Shown here: positions 14,593 to 22,448 of the stretch, in pieces
How positions within the stretch are numbered: the stretch's first letter is position 1
Layout of the letters: the number at the start of each line of letters is the position of its first letter
Assembly: GCA_046081125.1 (NCBI GenBank)
Contig: JBJTVH010000008.1
Span: 1 to 34,342, forward strand
Origin: JBEIFW01 sp046081125
Lineage (GTDB): Bacteria > Actinomycetota > Acidimicrobiia > Acidimicrobiales > Ilumatobacteraceae
Direction of reading: 5' to 3'
Length of the DNA stretch: 34,342 bases
Position numbers and translations under genes: made by a program
Notes under the pieces: generated by a model
Told to the model about the DNA's origin: nothing
Seen by the model: only the letters and a program-made list of their open reading frames with translations
Databases searched by the model: none

Positions 14593-15918
14593 TCACCAGT
14601 CGCCGACGAGGTCACGCCGACCGGCCTCGCTCGAGGACGCGGCGTGGAGGTAGAGCGCTCGGGACATGAGCGTCGGGTCGCCCGAGGCGCGCTGGCGGTA
14701 CGTGCGGGCCCGCAACTCGTGCACGGCGCTCGACCCGGGGGCGGCCAGCGCGGCGAACTCGATGAGGTGGCAGGCGAGCCGAGCGTCGCCACCGTCGAGC
14801 AGTTCGGCGACCCGGGCGAGCACGACGTCGACCCCGCCGGCGAGTCGCACCCATTCGGCGGCCTGCTGGGCCCGGGGCGCAGGGAGCAGCGTGTCGGGCT
14901 CGCCGTCCCACCATCCCCCGTACCGGCGCCACACGTTGCGGACGAGGAACTGGGGATGGTCGTACACCGGCTGGAGGTAGGGGAGGTCCCGGAGGTGCTC
15001 GGGGATCTCGACCGCATGGAGCACCTGGTCGAGCGATGCTCCGGTGTTCATGAGCGCGATGGTCTGGGACTCGATCGAGTCGAGCAGGTCGGCGGTGTCG
15101 ACCAGCGCCCGTACGACGCGGTCCGTGCCGAAGATCGGCATGCCGTGGCCGCAGAGCATCACCTCGGGCTGCAGGGCCGCCATCTGCCGCAGGCTGTGCG
15201 CCCAGTCCGAGGCGTAGCGCTGGACCTTCTGCGGGTTGCCGGCGTTGGGAACCGCCCAGATGAACAGGTCTCCGGGGTGCAGGATGCGCCGCTCCGGCAC
15301 CCAGGTCCACGTGGCGTCGTCGGTCTCGCCCAGCGCGTGGTGCAGTTCGAAGGTGAGCGAACCCTGCCGGAAGGTGAGCCGGTCGTGGTAGGTCACGTCC
15401 GGGTAGCGGTATTCGGTCGGCCAGGTGAAGGCCCGGAGCCGCTCGTGCCCGGCTGCGCCCATGGCGGAGGCCACCTCGCCGAACTGGCGGGCGTTGATCT
15501 TCGCGTTCCAGCCGTTCATGGCTCGATACCGGTCGAAGTGCTGAGGGACGGCGGCGTGCCCGTACACCTGGGGTCGGGCCCACCCCCGTTCGCTCGCCTC
15601 GGCATCGAAGCGCAGGGTGCCGAAGACGTGGTCGGCGTGGTGGTGGGAGTAGACGGCACCGGCGAGGCGACCCTGGGGGCGCCAGGCGCGCACCGTGTCG
15701 TAGACGTGGTCGACGTCGAAGTGGCCGCCGGTGTCGAGCATCACGAGCCCGTCGCCGGTGTCGAGGGCGTTGACGCTGGCCACGCTCTTCAGCACGAGCA
15801 CGCCGTCGAGCACCTCTTCGCTCGCGCGGTTGAGCGCCGGACGGACGGGATGGTGGACCAGGTCGGCGAGGTCGCACTCGCCGTGCCAGTGGCGTTCGGC
15901 CAGGTCACGGATCGACAT
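14593..15918 (-). CDS. Alkylsulfatase-type metallo-beta-lactamase-fold hydrolase, short form
   Basis: 441 aa. The MBL motif HxHxDH is at 92-97 (SHHHADHVFG), with later metal ligands in the LHHALGETDD and HPGDL segments. The C-terminal part (about 320-441, RYGGWWDGEPDTLLP onward) is the all-helical alkylsulfatase dimerisation domain. Relatives such as SdsA1/BDS1 hydrolyse primary or secondary alkyl sulfates; this version lacks the C-terminal SCP2-like domain and is about 200 residues shorter. ATG 15918 gives MSIRDLAERHWHGE; the upstream in-frame leader is antisense to folE and unconserved. No signal peptide is seen. It follows folE with 55 bp between. Actual substrate uncertain. Confidence 0.88.
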   Translation of the reverse strand: MSIRDLAERHWHGECDLADLVHHPVRPALNRASEEVLDGVLVLKSVASVNALDTGDGLVMLDTGGHFDVDHVYDTVRAWRPQGRLAGAVYSHHHADHVFGTLRFDAEASERGWARPQVYGHAAVPQHFDRYRAMNGWNAKINARQFGEVASAMGAAGHERLRAFTWPTEYRYPDVTYHDRLTFRQGSLTFELHHALGETDDATWTWVPERRILHPGDLFIWAVPNAGNPQKVQRYASDWAHSLRQMAALQPEVMLCGHGMPIFGTDRVVRALVDTADLLDSIESQTIALMNTGASLDQVLHAVEIPEHLRDLPYLQPVYDHPQFLVRNVWRRYGGWWDGEPDTLLPAPRAQQAAEWVRLAGGVDVVLARVAELLDGGDARLACHLIEFAALAAPGSSAVHELRARTYRQRASGDPTLMSRALYLHAASSSEAGRRDLVGDW

Positions 15919-15973
15919 GGACGCAGCCTCGCGCACCGCCGGCTCGACGCCGGTTGCTCGACGCCGGAGGGTC

Positions 15974-16576
15974 TCAGCGCGCGTTGATGAACGCGAGCAC
16001 CTCGGCTCGTGCCTGCAGGTCGTGTTTGTACAGGCCCCGCACGGCGGTGGTGACGGTGAGCGAGCCCGCCTTGCGGACACCACGGACCGACATGCACGAG
16101 TGCTCGGCTGCGACGACCACGAGCACACCGGCCGGATCGAGCATCACCATCATGGCGTCGGCGAGCTGGCTCGTCATCCGCTCCTGCACCTGCAGCCGGC
16201 GGGCGTAGCCCTCGACGAGGCGTGCGAGCTTGGACAGCCCGGTGAACCGACCCCCCTCGCCGGGGAGATAGGCGATGTGGGCTTTGCCGTGGAACGGCAG
16301 CAGGTGGTGCTCGCACAGCGAGGTGAACGGGATGTCGCGCACCATCACCATCTCGTCGTGGTCGATGTCGAAGGTGGTTGCCAGATGCTGCTCGGGCACC
16401 TCGTGGAAGCCGGCCATCAACTCGGCCCACATCTCGGCCACGCGGGCGGGGGTGCGCACGAGGCCCTCCCGGTCCGGGTCCTCGCCGATGGCCAGCAGGA
16501 GTTCGCGCACGGCGCGCTCGGCGCGATCGAGGTCGACGGCACCGGGAAGGGGGGCGGTAGTGGGAACGTCGTTCAC
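15974..16576 (-). CDS. folE: GTP cyclohydrolase I FolE
   Basis: 200 aa. Converts GTP to 7,8-dihydroneopterin triphosphate, first step of tetrahydrofolate synthesis. Zinc ligands Cys88 and His91 (SLCEHHLLPF) and Cys161 (EHSCMSVRGV) are present, as are the RTPARVAEMW and GLSKLARLVE segments. Start GTG 16576 gives MNDVPTTAPL. No other folate genes (folB, folK, folP) accompany it here. It is divergent from the molybdopterin enzyme gene across a 95-bp gap that should hold both promoters. Confidence 0.97.
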   Translation of the reverse strand: MNDVPTTAPLPGAVDLDRAERAVRELLLAIGEDPDREGLVRTPARVAEMWAELMAGFHEVPEQHLATTFDIDHDEMVMVRDIPFTSLCEHHLLPFHGKAHIAYLPGEGGRFTGLSKLARLVEGYARRLQVQERMTSQLADAMMVMLDPAGVLVVVAAEHSCMSVRGVRKAGSLTVTTAVRGLYKHDLQARAEVLAFINAR

Positions 16577-16671
16577 TGCGACAGCTTGCCGGACCGCTGG
16601 AGGGGCCGGCGCGCCAGCCCCGTGTTCACGCTCGGGTGGCCGTCGATATCCGGGCGCGTACAGTGCCGGCC

Positions 16672-19050
16672 ATGCCTGGATCGCTCATCGGGACCGAGGT
16701 CCGCCGCGTCGAAGACCCCGACCTGCTCGTCGGACGCACCACCTACGTCGACAATCTCCCGATCCCCGGGGTGCTCACCGCAGTGTTCGTGCGCTCGCCC
16801 TATGCGCACGCTCGCATCACCGGCGTCGACACGGCGGCCGCCGCCGCCATGCCCGGGGTGGTCGCCGTGCTGACGGGTGCCGATCTCGGACTCAACCCGT
16901 TCCACGCGTTCGGCGCGGCGCTGCACCCGGCGTGCGGCCGCCCGCCGCTCGCTACCGACAAGGTCCGCTTCGTCGGGGAGCCCGTCGCCGTGGTGATCGC
17001 CGAGTCGCGCCCGCAGGCCGCCGACGCGGCCGACGCCGTCGTGGTCGACTACGAGCCGCTCGCGGTCGCCGTCGACATGGAAGCTGCGCTCTCCACCGGC
17101 GCGGCGAAGCAGTTCGACACGATGGACTCGAACCTCGCCGCTGGCTCGCGCGAACCCGCCGAACTCGACCCGTTGGCCGGGTCCGACGTGGTGGTGCGTG
17201 GGCGCTTCGAGAACCAGCGGGTGGCCGTCGTGCCGATGGAGGGCAACGCCATCTGCGTCGTACCGGGCGCCGACGAGTTCGGCCACTCCCTGACGGCGTA
17301 CGTGTCGACCCAGATGCCGCACCTGTTCGCGATGCTCGCCCGGGGTGCCGCAGGCCTCGCCAAGGGCGAGCTGCGCGTGATCGCCCCGCACGTCGGTGGC
17401 GGGTTCGGCGGCAAGGCCGGGATCACCGCCGAGCACCTCGTCGTGCTGACGGCTGCGAAGCGGCTGGGGCGGCCGGTGAAGTGGGTGGAGACCCGTTCGG
17501 AGGATCTCGTCTCGCTTCCGCACGGTCGCGGTCAGGTCCAGTACATCGAGATGGGGTTCCGGCGCGACGGGCGTATCGCCGGGATGCGGTGCCGGGTGGT
17601 CGGTGACGCCGGCGCCTACGGCGGTTTCGGTGGTGGCCTGGCGATGGGTCCCACCAAGAACATGGCCCAGGGGGTGTACGACATCCCGGCGATCGGGTAC
17701 GACGTCGCGGTTGCGCTCACCAACACCACGCCGGTGGGAGCGTTCCGTGGTGCGGGTCGGCCGGAGGCTGCGGCGTTCCTGGAACGGATCATCGACATGG
17801 GCGCCGACGAGCTCGGCATCGATCCGGTGGAGATCCGCCGGCTCAACCTGCTGCGGCCCGAGCAGTTCCCGTACACGACGCTGATGGGCACGACCTACGA
17901 CTGCGGCGAGTACCAGAAGTGCCTCGACGTCGCGGTCGACGCAGCGGGCTACGAGGCCCTGCGGGCCGATCAGGCCGCCCGTCGGGCCCGGGGCGATCGG
18001 ATGCAGCTCGGCATCGGCGTGAGCACGTACGTCGAGATCACGGCCGGCGGCATGTCGAGCGAGTGGGCCGGTGTGGAGATCGACGACGACGGTGGCGCCA
18101 CGATCAAGGTGGGCACGTCTTCGCACGGCCAAGGCCACGCAACGACCTTCGCCATGATCGTCGCCGACCGGCTCGGCATCCCGCTGGAGCAGATCCGCTT
18201 TGTGCAGTCCGATACGGCGGTCGTGCCCAAGGGCGGTGGCACCGGCGGCTCGCGTTCGCTGCAGATCGGCGGTTCGGCCGTGCTCGAAGCGGCGGGGACG
18301 GTGCTCGATCGGGCGAAGCAGCTGGCGGCCAAGCTGCTCGAGGCCGACGCCGCCGACATCGTGCTCACCGACGACGGTCGCCTCGGGGTGGCCGGTGTGC
18401 CGTCGAGCGCGAAGACCTGGGCCGAGGTGGCCGCCGCGGCCCGTGACGACGACGGCGGGCCGTTGGCCGCCGCAATGGACGTCGCTCAGAAGGGCGCCAC
18501 GTTCCCGTTCGGCGCCCACGTGGCGGTCGTCGAGGTGGACATGGAGACCGGGAGGGTCGAGCTCGTCCGCCACGTGGCGGTCGACGACTGCGGCCGGATC
18601 GTCAACCCGCTGCTCGTCACCGGTCAGCAGCACGGCGGCATCGCCCAGGGCGCGGCCCAGGCGCTGTGGGAACAGTTCGTCTATGACGCCAACGGCAACC
18701 CGCTCACCTCGACGCTGGCCGAATACGCCATGCCGTCGGCGGCCGAGCTGCCGAGCTTCGAGGCGATCAACACCGAGACCCCGACCCCACAGAACGCGCT
18801 GGGGGCGAAGGGGATCGGTGAGTCGGGAACGATCGGATCCACCCCGGCGGTCCACAACGCGGTCGTCGATGCACTGAGCCACCTCGGGGTGCGGCACCTC
18901 GACATGCCCTGCACCCCGCAGCGCGTGTGGACCGCCATCGAGCAGGCCCGCGCCGGCAGCCTTCCGGATCCGTGGCGCGAGCCGCCGGCGGTGTTCGCCA
19001 CCCTTCCGGTGCGGGGCGCCAAGCCGGCGGTCGCCGACATCGAGGTCTGA
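16672..19050 (+). CDS. Xanthine dehydrogenase/CO dehydrogenase-family molybdopterin large subunit (form II, CoxL-like)
   Basis: 792 aa, full length for the molybdopterin-binding subunit. It has the aldehyde oxidase a/b hammerhead N-terminal domain (about 1-120) and the two large Moco domains. HVGGGFGGK is near 240, active-site loop AFRGAGR is at 357-363, and the catalytic Glu717 lies in GAKGIGESG. True form I CO dehydrogenases carry AYxCSFR in that loop, so the AFRGAGR form argues against confirmed CO oxidation and for another aldehyde or N-heterocycle hydroxylase. The FAD (CoxM) and 2Fe-2S (CoxS) subunits are not next to it, so partners must lie elsewhere. I prefer ATG 16672; a GTG at 16636 is less likely. 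Confidence 0.92.
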   Translation: MPGSLIGTEVRRVEDPDLLVGRTTYVDNLPIPGVLTAVFVRSPYAHARITGVDTAAAAAMPGVVAVLTGADLGLNPFHAFGAALHPACGRPPLATDKVRFVGEPVAVVIAESRPQAADAADAVVVDYEPLAVAVDMEAALSTGAAKQFDTMDSNLAAGSREPAELDPLAGSDVVVRGRFENQRVAVVPMEGNAICVVPGADEFGHSLTAYVSTQMPHLFAMLARGAAGLAKGELRVIAPHVGGGFGGKAGITAEHLVVLTAAKRLGRPVKWVETRSEDLVSLPHGRGQVQYIEMGFRRDGRIAGMRCRVVGDAGAYGGFGGGLAMGPTKNMAQGVYDIPAIGYDVAVALTNTTPVGAFRGAGRPEAAAFLERIIDMGADELGIDPVEIRRLNLLRPEQFPYTTLMGTTYDCGEYQKCLDVAVDAAGYEALRADQAARRARGDRMQLGIGVSTYVEITAGGMSSEWAGVEIDDDGGATIKVGTSSHGQGHATTFAMIVADRLGIPLEQIRFVQSDTAVVPKGGGTGGSRSLQIGGSAVLEAAGTVLDRAKQLAAKLLEADAADIVLTDDGRLGVAGVPSSAKTWAEVAAAARDDDGGPLAAAMDVAQKGATFPFGAHVAVVEVDMETGRVELVRHVAVDDCGRIVNPLLVTGQQHGGIAQGAAQALWEQFVYDANGNPLTSTLAEYAMPSAAELPSFEAINTETPTPQNALGAKGIGESGTIGSTPAVHNAVVDALSHLGVRHLDMPCTPQRVWTAIEQARAGSLPDPWREPPAVFATLPVRGAKPAVADIEV

Positions 19051-19059
19051 GCCCCGCCG

Positions 19060-19089
19060 CTGGGCGCCTCCCGCTCAGGAGGCGCCCAG
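19060..19089. terminator. Bidirectional hairpin terminator
   Basis: A perfect 12-bp stem, CTGGGCGCCTCC at 19060-19071 and GGAGGCGCCCAG at 19078-19089, has a 6-nt loop. It starts 10 bp after the CoxL-like stop and contains the apparent stop of the opposing HTH gene, so it likely ends transcription from both sides. No T-tract is present, as is common in high-GC actinobacteria. Confidence 0.8.
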
Positions 19090-19346
19090 CAGGCCGTGGC
19101 GCCGGCGCAGCGCCCGGTCCGCGCTCGTAGCCGCATCCCGAGGCGGTAGCGCTCGGTGCGCGGGTCCTGCACCAGAAAGCCGTTGCGGCACAGCGCCTGC
19201 GCGATCCGGTAAGCGGTCGGTGCTTGCAGCCCGGTCCGCCGGGCGAGCTCGACGAGGCGCACCTCGTCGGCGTCGGCGAAGCAACCGAGCAGCGCGAGCG
19301 CCCGCTCGACGGCTTGGGCCCAGGAAGGTCGGGCGCCGTCGCTCAC
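19075..19346 (-). pseudogene. Truncated/frameshifted IclR-type HTH regulator
   Basis: GTG 19346 overlaps the upstream PhnD-like stop as GTGA. About 70 residues follow with an IclR-type winged HTH (AQAVERALALLGCFADADEV, LARRTGLQAPTAYRIAQAL, DPRTERYRLGMRL). The frame then runs on without a stop into the antisense of the neighbouring gene. One base of shift after MRL restores a natural-looking end (TSADRALRRRHGLLGAS) with a TGA at 19077-19075. The ligand-binding domain of about 170 residues is missing either way. It is either a single-domain HTH protein of about 90 aa interrupted by a one-base deletion or sequencing error, or a decayed IclR regulator. Confidence 0.6.
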
Positions 19347-20125
19347 GCCGGACCCAGGGCGCGCGCCGTTTCGTAGTGCTCCCACCCCACGGGGTGGAAC
19401 GCCGTGATGCGCAACGCGCGCAACGCCGACGCGAGCGCCGGCTCGGCGCGCGCGTCCTCGAACACGGCGGCCACCGCTCGGCGGGTGGCGGCGAGGTCGC
19501 CACCGAGGGCGGTGATCAACGGCGGGCACGGGATCACCGGGCCCTGCCCGACCCCGACGAGGCCGGCCCGGCTCGATGGACGCACGTCGCCGAGCAGTGC
19601 CCAGGTGACGCTGTCGATACAGGCGATGTCGGCCTCGCCGCGCTGCAGCGCCGCAAGGCTCGCGACGTGCGCCCCGACGATCGTCGCCGAGCGCCCGGGC
19701 CAGCGGGAGCCGGGCGCGCCGACGCCCCGCAGCAGGCTGACCCAGCCCGACAGGCTGTCGCCGTGGTTGACCGCCGCCCGCAGGCGCGCCAGGTCGGCGA
19801 TCGGACGGTCGGACAGCTCGGCGCGGGTGACGAGGAGGCTGCGGTACCGGGCACCGTCGGCGGACGGCACGTCGTAGGCGAAGGCGCCCACCACCTCCAC
19901 CCGGGCGTCGAGGGACGTGACGAGCGGCCAACCGCAGGTCTGGCTGAACACCAGGTGCGGCGCGTGCCACGGCGCGTGGTAATCCTCGTTGCGGTCGAGC
20001 GTGTCGGGCGCAGGGAGGCCGTTGTCCCGCAAGCGCTCGCCGAGCGCCGACCACACAGCGTCGGTCGCATCGCGCCGCTCGGGCAGGTCGTACATCGGCA
20101 GGCTGGCGACACCGGCGGACGGCAC
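19343..20125 (-). CDS. PhnD/SsuA-type substrate-binding-fold protein without signal peptide
   Basis: 260 aa with the phosphonate/phosphate-binding periplasmic fold: ASLPMYDLPE at the start, the ligand-pocket-like FSQTCGWPLVT, YRSLLVTRAELSDRPIADL, NHGDSLSGWVSLLRG and GEADIACIDSVTWALL. No signal peptide or lipobox is visible and no ABC permease or ATPase genes are near, so it may act as a cytosolic sensor or enzyme-like protein rather than a transporter component. I use GTG 20125 (MPSAGVASLPMYDL); ATG 20095 would remove the first strand. It is coupled to the HTH gene that follows, hinting at a ligand-binding/HTH pair. Confidence 0.8.
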   Translation of the reverse strand: MPSAGVASLPMYDLPERRDATDAVWSALGERLRDNGLPAPDTLDRNEDYHAPWHAPHLVFSQTCGWPLVTSLDARVEVVGAFAYDVPSADGARYRSLLVTRAELSDRPIADLARLRAAVNHGDSLSGWVSLLRGVGAPGSRWPGRSATIVGAHVASLAALQRGEADIACIDSVTWALLGDVRPSSRAGLVGVGQGPVIPCPPLITALGGDLAATRRAVAAVFEDARAEPALASALRALRITAFHPVGWEHYETARALGPA

Positions 20126-20186
20126 GCCTGCACCGTACCGGCGGCCTCGGGTACGGCGCCGGGTCCCGGGCGTACGATCCCGGGCC

Positions 20187-20960
20187 ATGGAGCAGCTCTG
20201 CCAAGACCTTGCGGACGAGCACGCCGCGCTCGACGCCTCCCTCGCCGACCTCGACGAAGCCGGGTGGCGCACGCCCACGGCGGCCGCCGGATGGGACGTG
20301 CGCGCCACGCTGGTGCACCTTGCGTTCTTCGACGACGTGGCCCGGTTGGCTGCCGCCGACACCGCCGCGTTCGTGGAACTCCGCGGGCGGCTCGTCTCGG
20401 GAGCGGTCGACGTCGAGCGCGACCACGCCCACCTGAGCGGAGCCGAGGTGTTCGCCTGGTGGCGAACGGCCCGTACCGGACTGCTCGAGGTGCTGTCGCC
20501 GATGGACCCGAAGGCTCGCATCGAGTGGTTCGGGCCGCCGATGAGCGCCCGCAGCCACGCCACGGCGCGGCTCATGGAGACCTGGAGCCACGGGACCGAC
20601 GCCGCCGAGGCGGTGGGTCGGCCGATGGCGCCGAGCGATCGGCTCCGCCACGTGGCGCACATCGGGGTGACCACCCGAGGCTGGTCGTACGTGAACCGAG
20701 GGTTGACCCCGCCCGATGTGGCGGTCCGGGTCGAGTTGCGGGCCCCGTCGGGGGACGTGTGGACGTGGGGTCCCGAGGATGCGACCGACATCGTGCGGGC
20801 CGACGCGCTCGATTTCTGCCTCGCCGTCACCCAACGGCGCCGGTTCGAGGATCTCCCGATCGAGACCGTCGGTGCCGCTGCGCACGAGTGGATGACCCTC
20901 GCCCAGGCGTTCGCTGGTGGCCCGACGAACACCGATCCCGACCGCGCCCGGCTGGCCTGA
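20187..20960 (+). CDS. DinB/mycothiol-dependent maleylpyruvate isomerase-like protein (TIGR03084-like)
   Basis: 257 aa. The N-terminal four-helix DinB-like bundle contains AGWRTPTAAAGWDVRATLVH, with metal-ligand candidate His44, and LMETWSHGTDAAEAVG, carrying two further candidates. A C-terminal part of roughly 80 residues follows. Relatives bind a divalent metal and many use mycothiol, which fits an actinobacterium, but the reaction here is unknown. ATG 20187 follows a short divergent gap from the PhnD-like gene. The TetR gene begins 3 nt after its stop, so the two form an operon and the regulator may control it. Confidence 0.82.
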   Translation: MEQLCQDLADEHAALDASLADLDEAGWRTPTAAAGWDVRATLVHLAFFDDVARLAAADTAAFVELRGRLVSGAVDVERDHAHLSGAEVFAWWRTARTGLLEVLSPMDPKARIEWFGPPMSARSHATARLMETWSHGTDAAEAVGRPMAPSDRLRHVAHIGVTTRGWSYVNRGLTPPDVAVRVELRAPSGDVWTWGPEDATDIVRADALDFCLAVTQRRRFEDLPIETVGAAAHEWMTLAQAFAGGPTNTDPDRARLA

Positions 20961-20963
20961 CCG

Positions 20964-21545
20964 GTGGCGCGCGCGGTCGACCCGGAGGAGCGCCGCGCCG
21001 AACTGGCGCGAGCGGCCGCCCGGGTGATCGCTCGTGACGGGATCGTCGGCGCATCGCTCCGGGAGGTTGCGGCCGAGGCCGGGTTGACGACCGGGGCGCT
21101 CACCCATCACTTCACGGACAAGCGTGAACTGCTCCGCTTCACGTTGCGGGCCTCGCTCGACCACCGGCGTCGCACGGCGCCGGGTCCCGAGGACCCGGCG
21201 GCTGCCCTGCGGGGGGCGCTCGAGGCCGCGCTGCCCGTGTCGGAGGAAGCCCGCCTGCACTGGATCGTGACCGTCGCCTTCTGCGCGCAGGCCGCCGGCG
21301 ACGCGGACCTCGCCTCGGAGCAGCGCGATGCCTACCGCCGCTATCGGGGTGCGGTTTCGGCGCTCGTGAGCCGCTCGGCAGCGGCGGGCCGGCTCGCCGC
21401 TGGGCTCGACCCGGTCGCCACCGCCGAGCGCCTCATCGCCGTGGTCGACGGCGTGGCGCTCCAGGCGTTGTTCGACCCGGCGTCCTGGCCGCCCGACCGG
21501 CAGGTCGCCGTGCTCGATGCGGCCTTGGAACCGTTGCAGCCCTGA
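20964..21545 (+). CDS. TetR/AcrR-family transcriptional regulator
   Basis: 193 aa. The N-terminal HTH covers about 10-55 (VIARDGIVGASLREVAAEAG, LTTGALTHHFTDKRELL). The C-terminal helical ligand domain includes WIVTVAFCAQAAGDADLASE. The C-terminal half resembles the BetI-like group, but ligand specificity cannot be read. GTG 20964 lies 3 nt after the upstream stop. The gene is convergent with the crotonase gene, 7 bp apart. Likely targets are its own operon or the nearby acyl-CoA genes; this is inference. Confidence 0.93.
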   Translation: MARAVDPEERRAELARAAARVIARDGIVGASLREVAAEAGLTTGALTHHFTDKRELLRFTLRASLDHRRRTAPGPEDPAAALRGALEAALPVSEEARLHWIVTVAFCAQAAGDADLASEQRDAYRRYRGAVSALVSRSAAAGRLAAGLDPVATAERLIAVVDGVALQALFDPASWPPDRQVAVLDAALEPLQP

Positions 21546-21552
21546 CTGTTCG

Positions 21553-22386
21553 TCATTCGCTCGTCGGGCCGTCGAAGACGGGATTGCGCTTGTCGCGGTG
21601 CGACAGCAAACCCTCGCGGGCGTCGGGCCCGACGAAGCCGAGGAACTCGTAGGCGAGCGAGGCGTCGAAGGTCGGGAACGCGTCGCGGTACCAGTGGTTG
21701 AGCGTGTGCTTGGTCCAGCGCACCGCGGACTGGGCCATCGACGCGAGCTTCACGGCGACTGTTAACGCCTCGTCCTGCACCGCGTCGTCGTCGACGCAGC
21801 GCGACACGAGCCCGATGCGCTCGGCCTCCTCGCCGCTGAGCGTCTCGCAGGTCAGCAGGTAGTACTTCGCCTTGGCCATGCCGCACAGCAACGGCCAGCA
21901 GATCGCAGCGTGGTCGCCCGCGGCGACCCCGAGGCGCGTGTGGCCGTCGATGATGCGGGCCGTACGTGCCGCGATCGACACGTCCGCCAGGAGCGCAACC
22001 ACGAGCCCGGCGCCGACGGCCGGGCCATGGATCGCCGACACGATCGGCTTCGAGCAGTCGATGACGTTGCGCACGAGGTCCCGGGCCTCCCGCAGGGCGC
22101 GGATCCGGGCCCCGTGGTCGGTGGTGAGCGCATCGATCAGCTCGAAGCTGCCCCCGGCCGAGAACGCCTTGCCCGCGCCGCGGATCATCGCGACGCGCAC
22201 GCTGGGGTCGCGGTCGACGTCGAGCCACACGTCGGCGAGCTGCTGATGCGCCAGTGGGGACACGGCGTTGAGACCGGGAGCGTCGAGGGTGAGGCGCAGC
22301 ACCCCGGGCGCAGGCCGGTCGAAGGTGAATGCGCCGTAGCGCTCCTCGTAGGCGAAGGATTCTTGGCCGCTCACGGCGTGGATCAT
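21553..22386 (-). CDS. Enoyl-CoA hydratase/isomerase (crotonase) family protein
   Basis: 277 aa. Crotonase core with oxyanion-hole segments GAGKAFSAGGSFELID and IHGPAVGAGLVVALLADV, then DGHTRLGVAAGDHAAICWPL. The position of the usual Glu in the second catalytic segment is taken by sequence around AAGDHA, so hydratase activity is not guaranteed; isomerase or hydrolase roles remain possible. The C-terminal helix WTKHTLNHWYR and the tail SHRDKRNPVF are typical. ATG 22386 is divergent from the phosphotransferase gene across a 62-bp gap. It acts on a CoA thioester in the cytosol. Confidence 0.92.
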   Translation of the reverse strand: MIHAVSGQESFAYEERYGAFTFDRPAPGVLRLTLDAPGLNAVSPLAHQQLADVWLDVDRDPSVRVAMIRGAGKAFSAGGSFELIDALTTDHGARIRALREARDLVRNVIDCSKPIVSAIHGPAVGAGLVVALLADVSIAARTARIIDGHTRLGVAAGDHAAICWPLLCGMAKAKYYLLTCETLSGEEAERIGLVSRCVDDDAVQDEALTVAVKLASMAQSAVRWTKHTLNHWYRDAFPTFDASLAYEFLGFVGPDAREGLLSHRDKRNPVFDGPTSE

Positions 22387-22448
22387 TGTCGGTCGCGCAC
22401 TACGGTGCCGCCACCGGTCGCTCGGGGGAGGACCGGCCTGGAGGTTCC

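Noticed and set aside
16672..19050. Calling the molybdopterin protein a true CO dehydrogenase (coxL)
   Set aside because: The active-site loop is AFRGAGR rather than the AYxCSFR of form I enzymes, and the other two subunits are absent.
18681..21260. An 859-codon open frame on the minus strand
   Set aside because: It is mostly Arg/Pro/Gly-rich antisense of the TIGR03084-like, TetR and CoxL-like genes. Only the short HTH segment near 19346-19147 is real coding.
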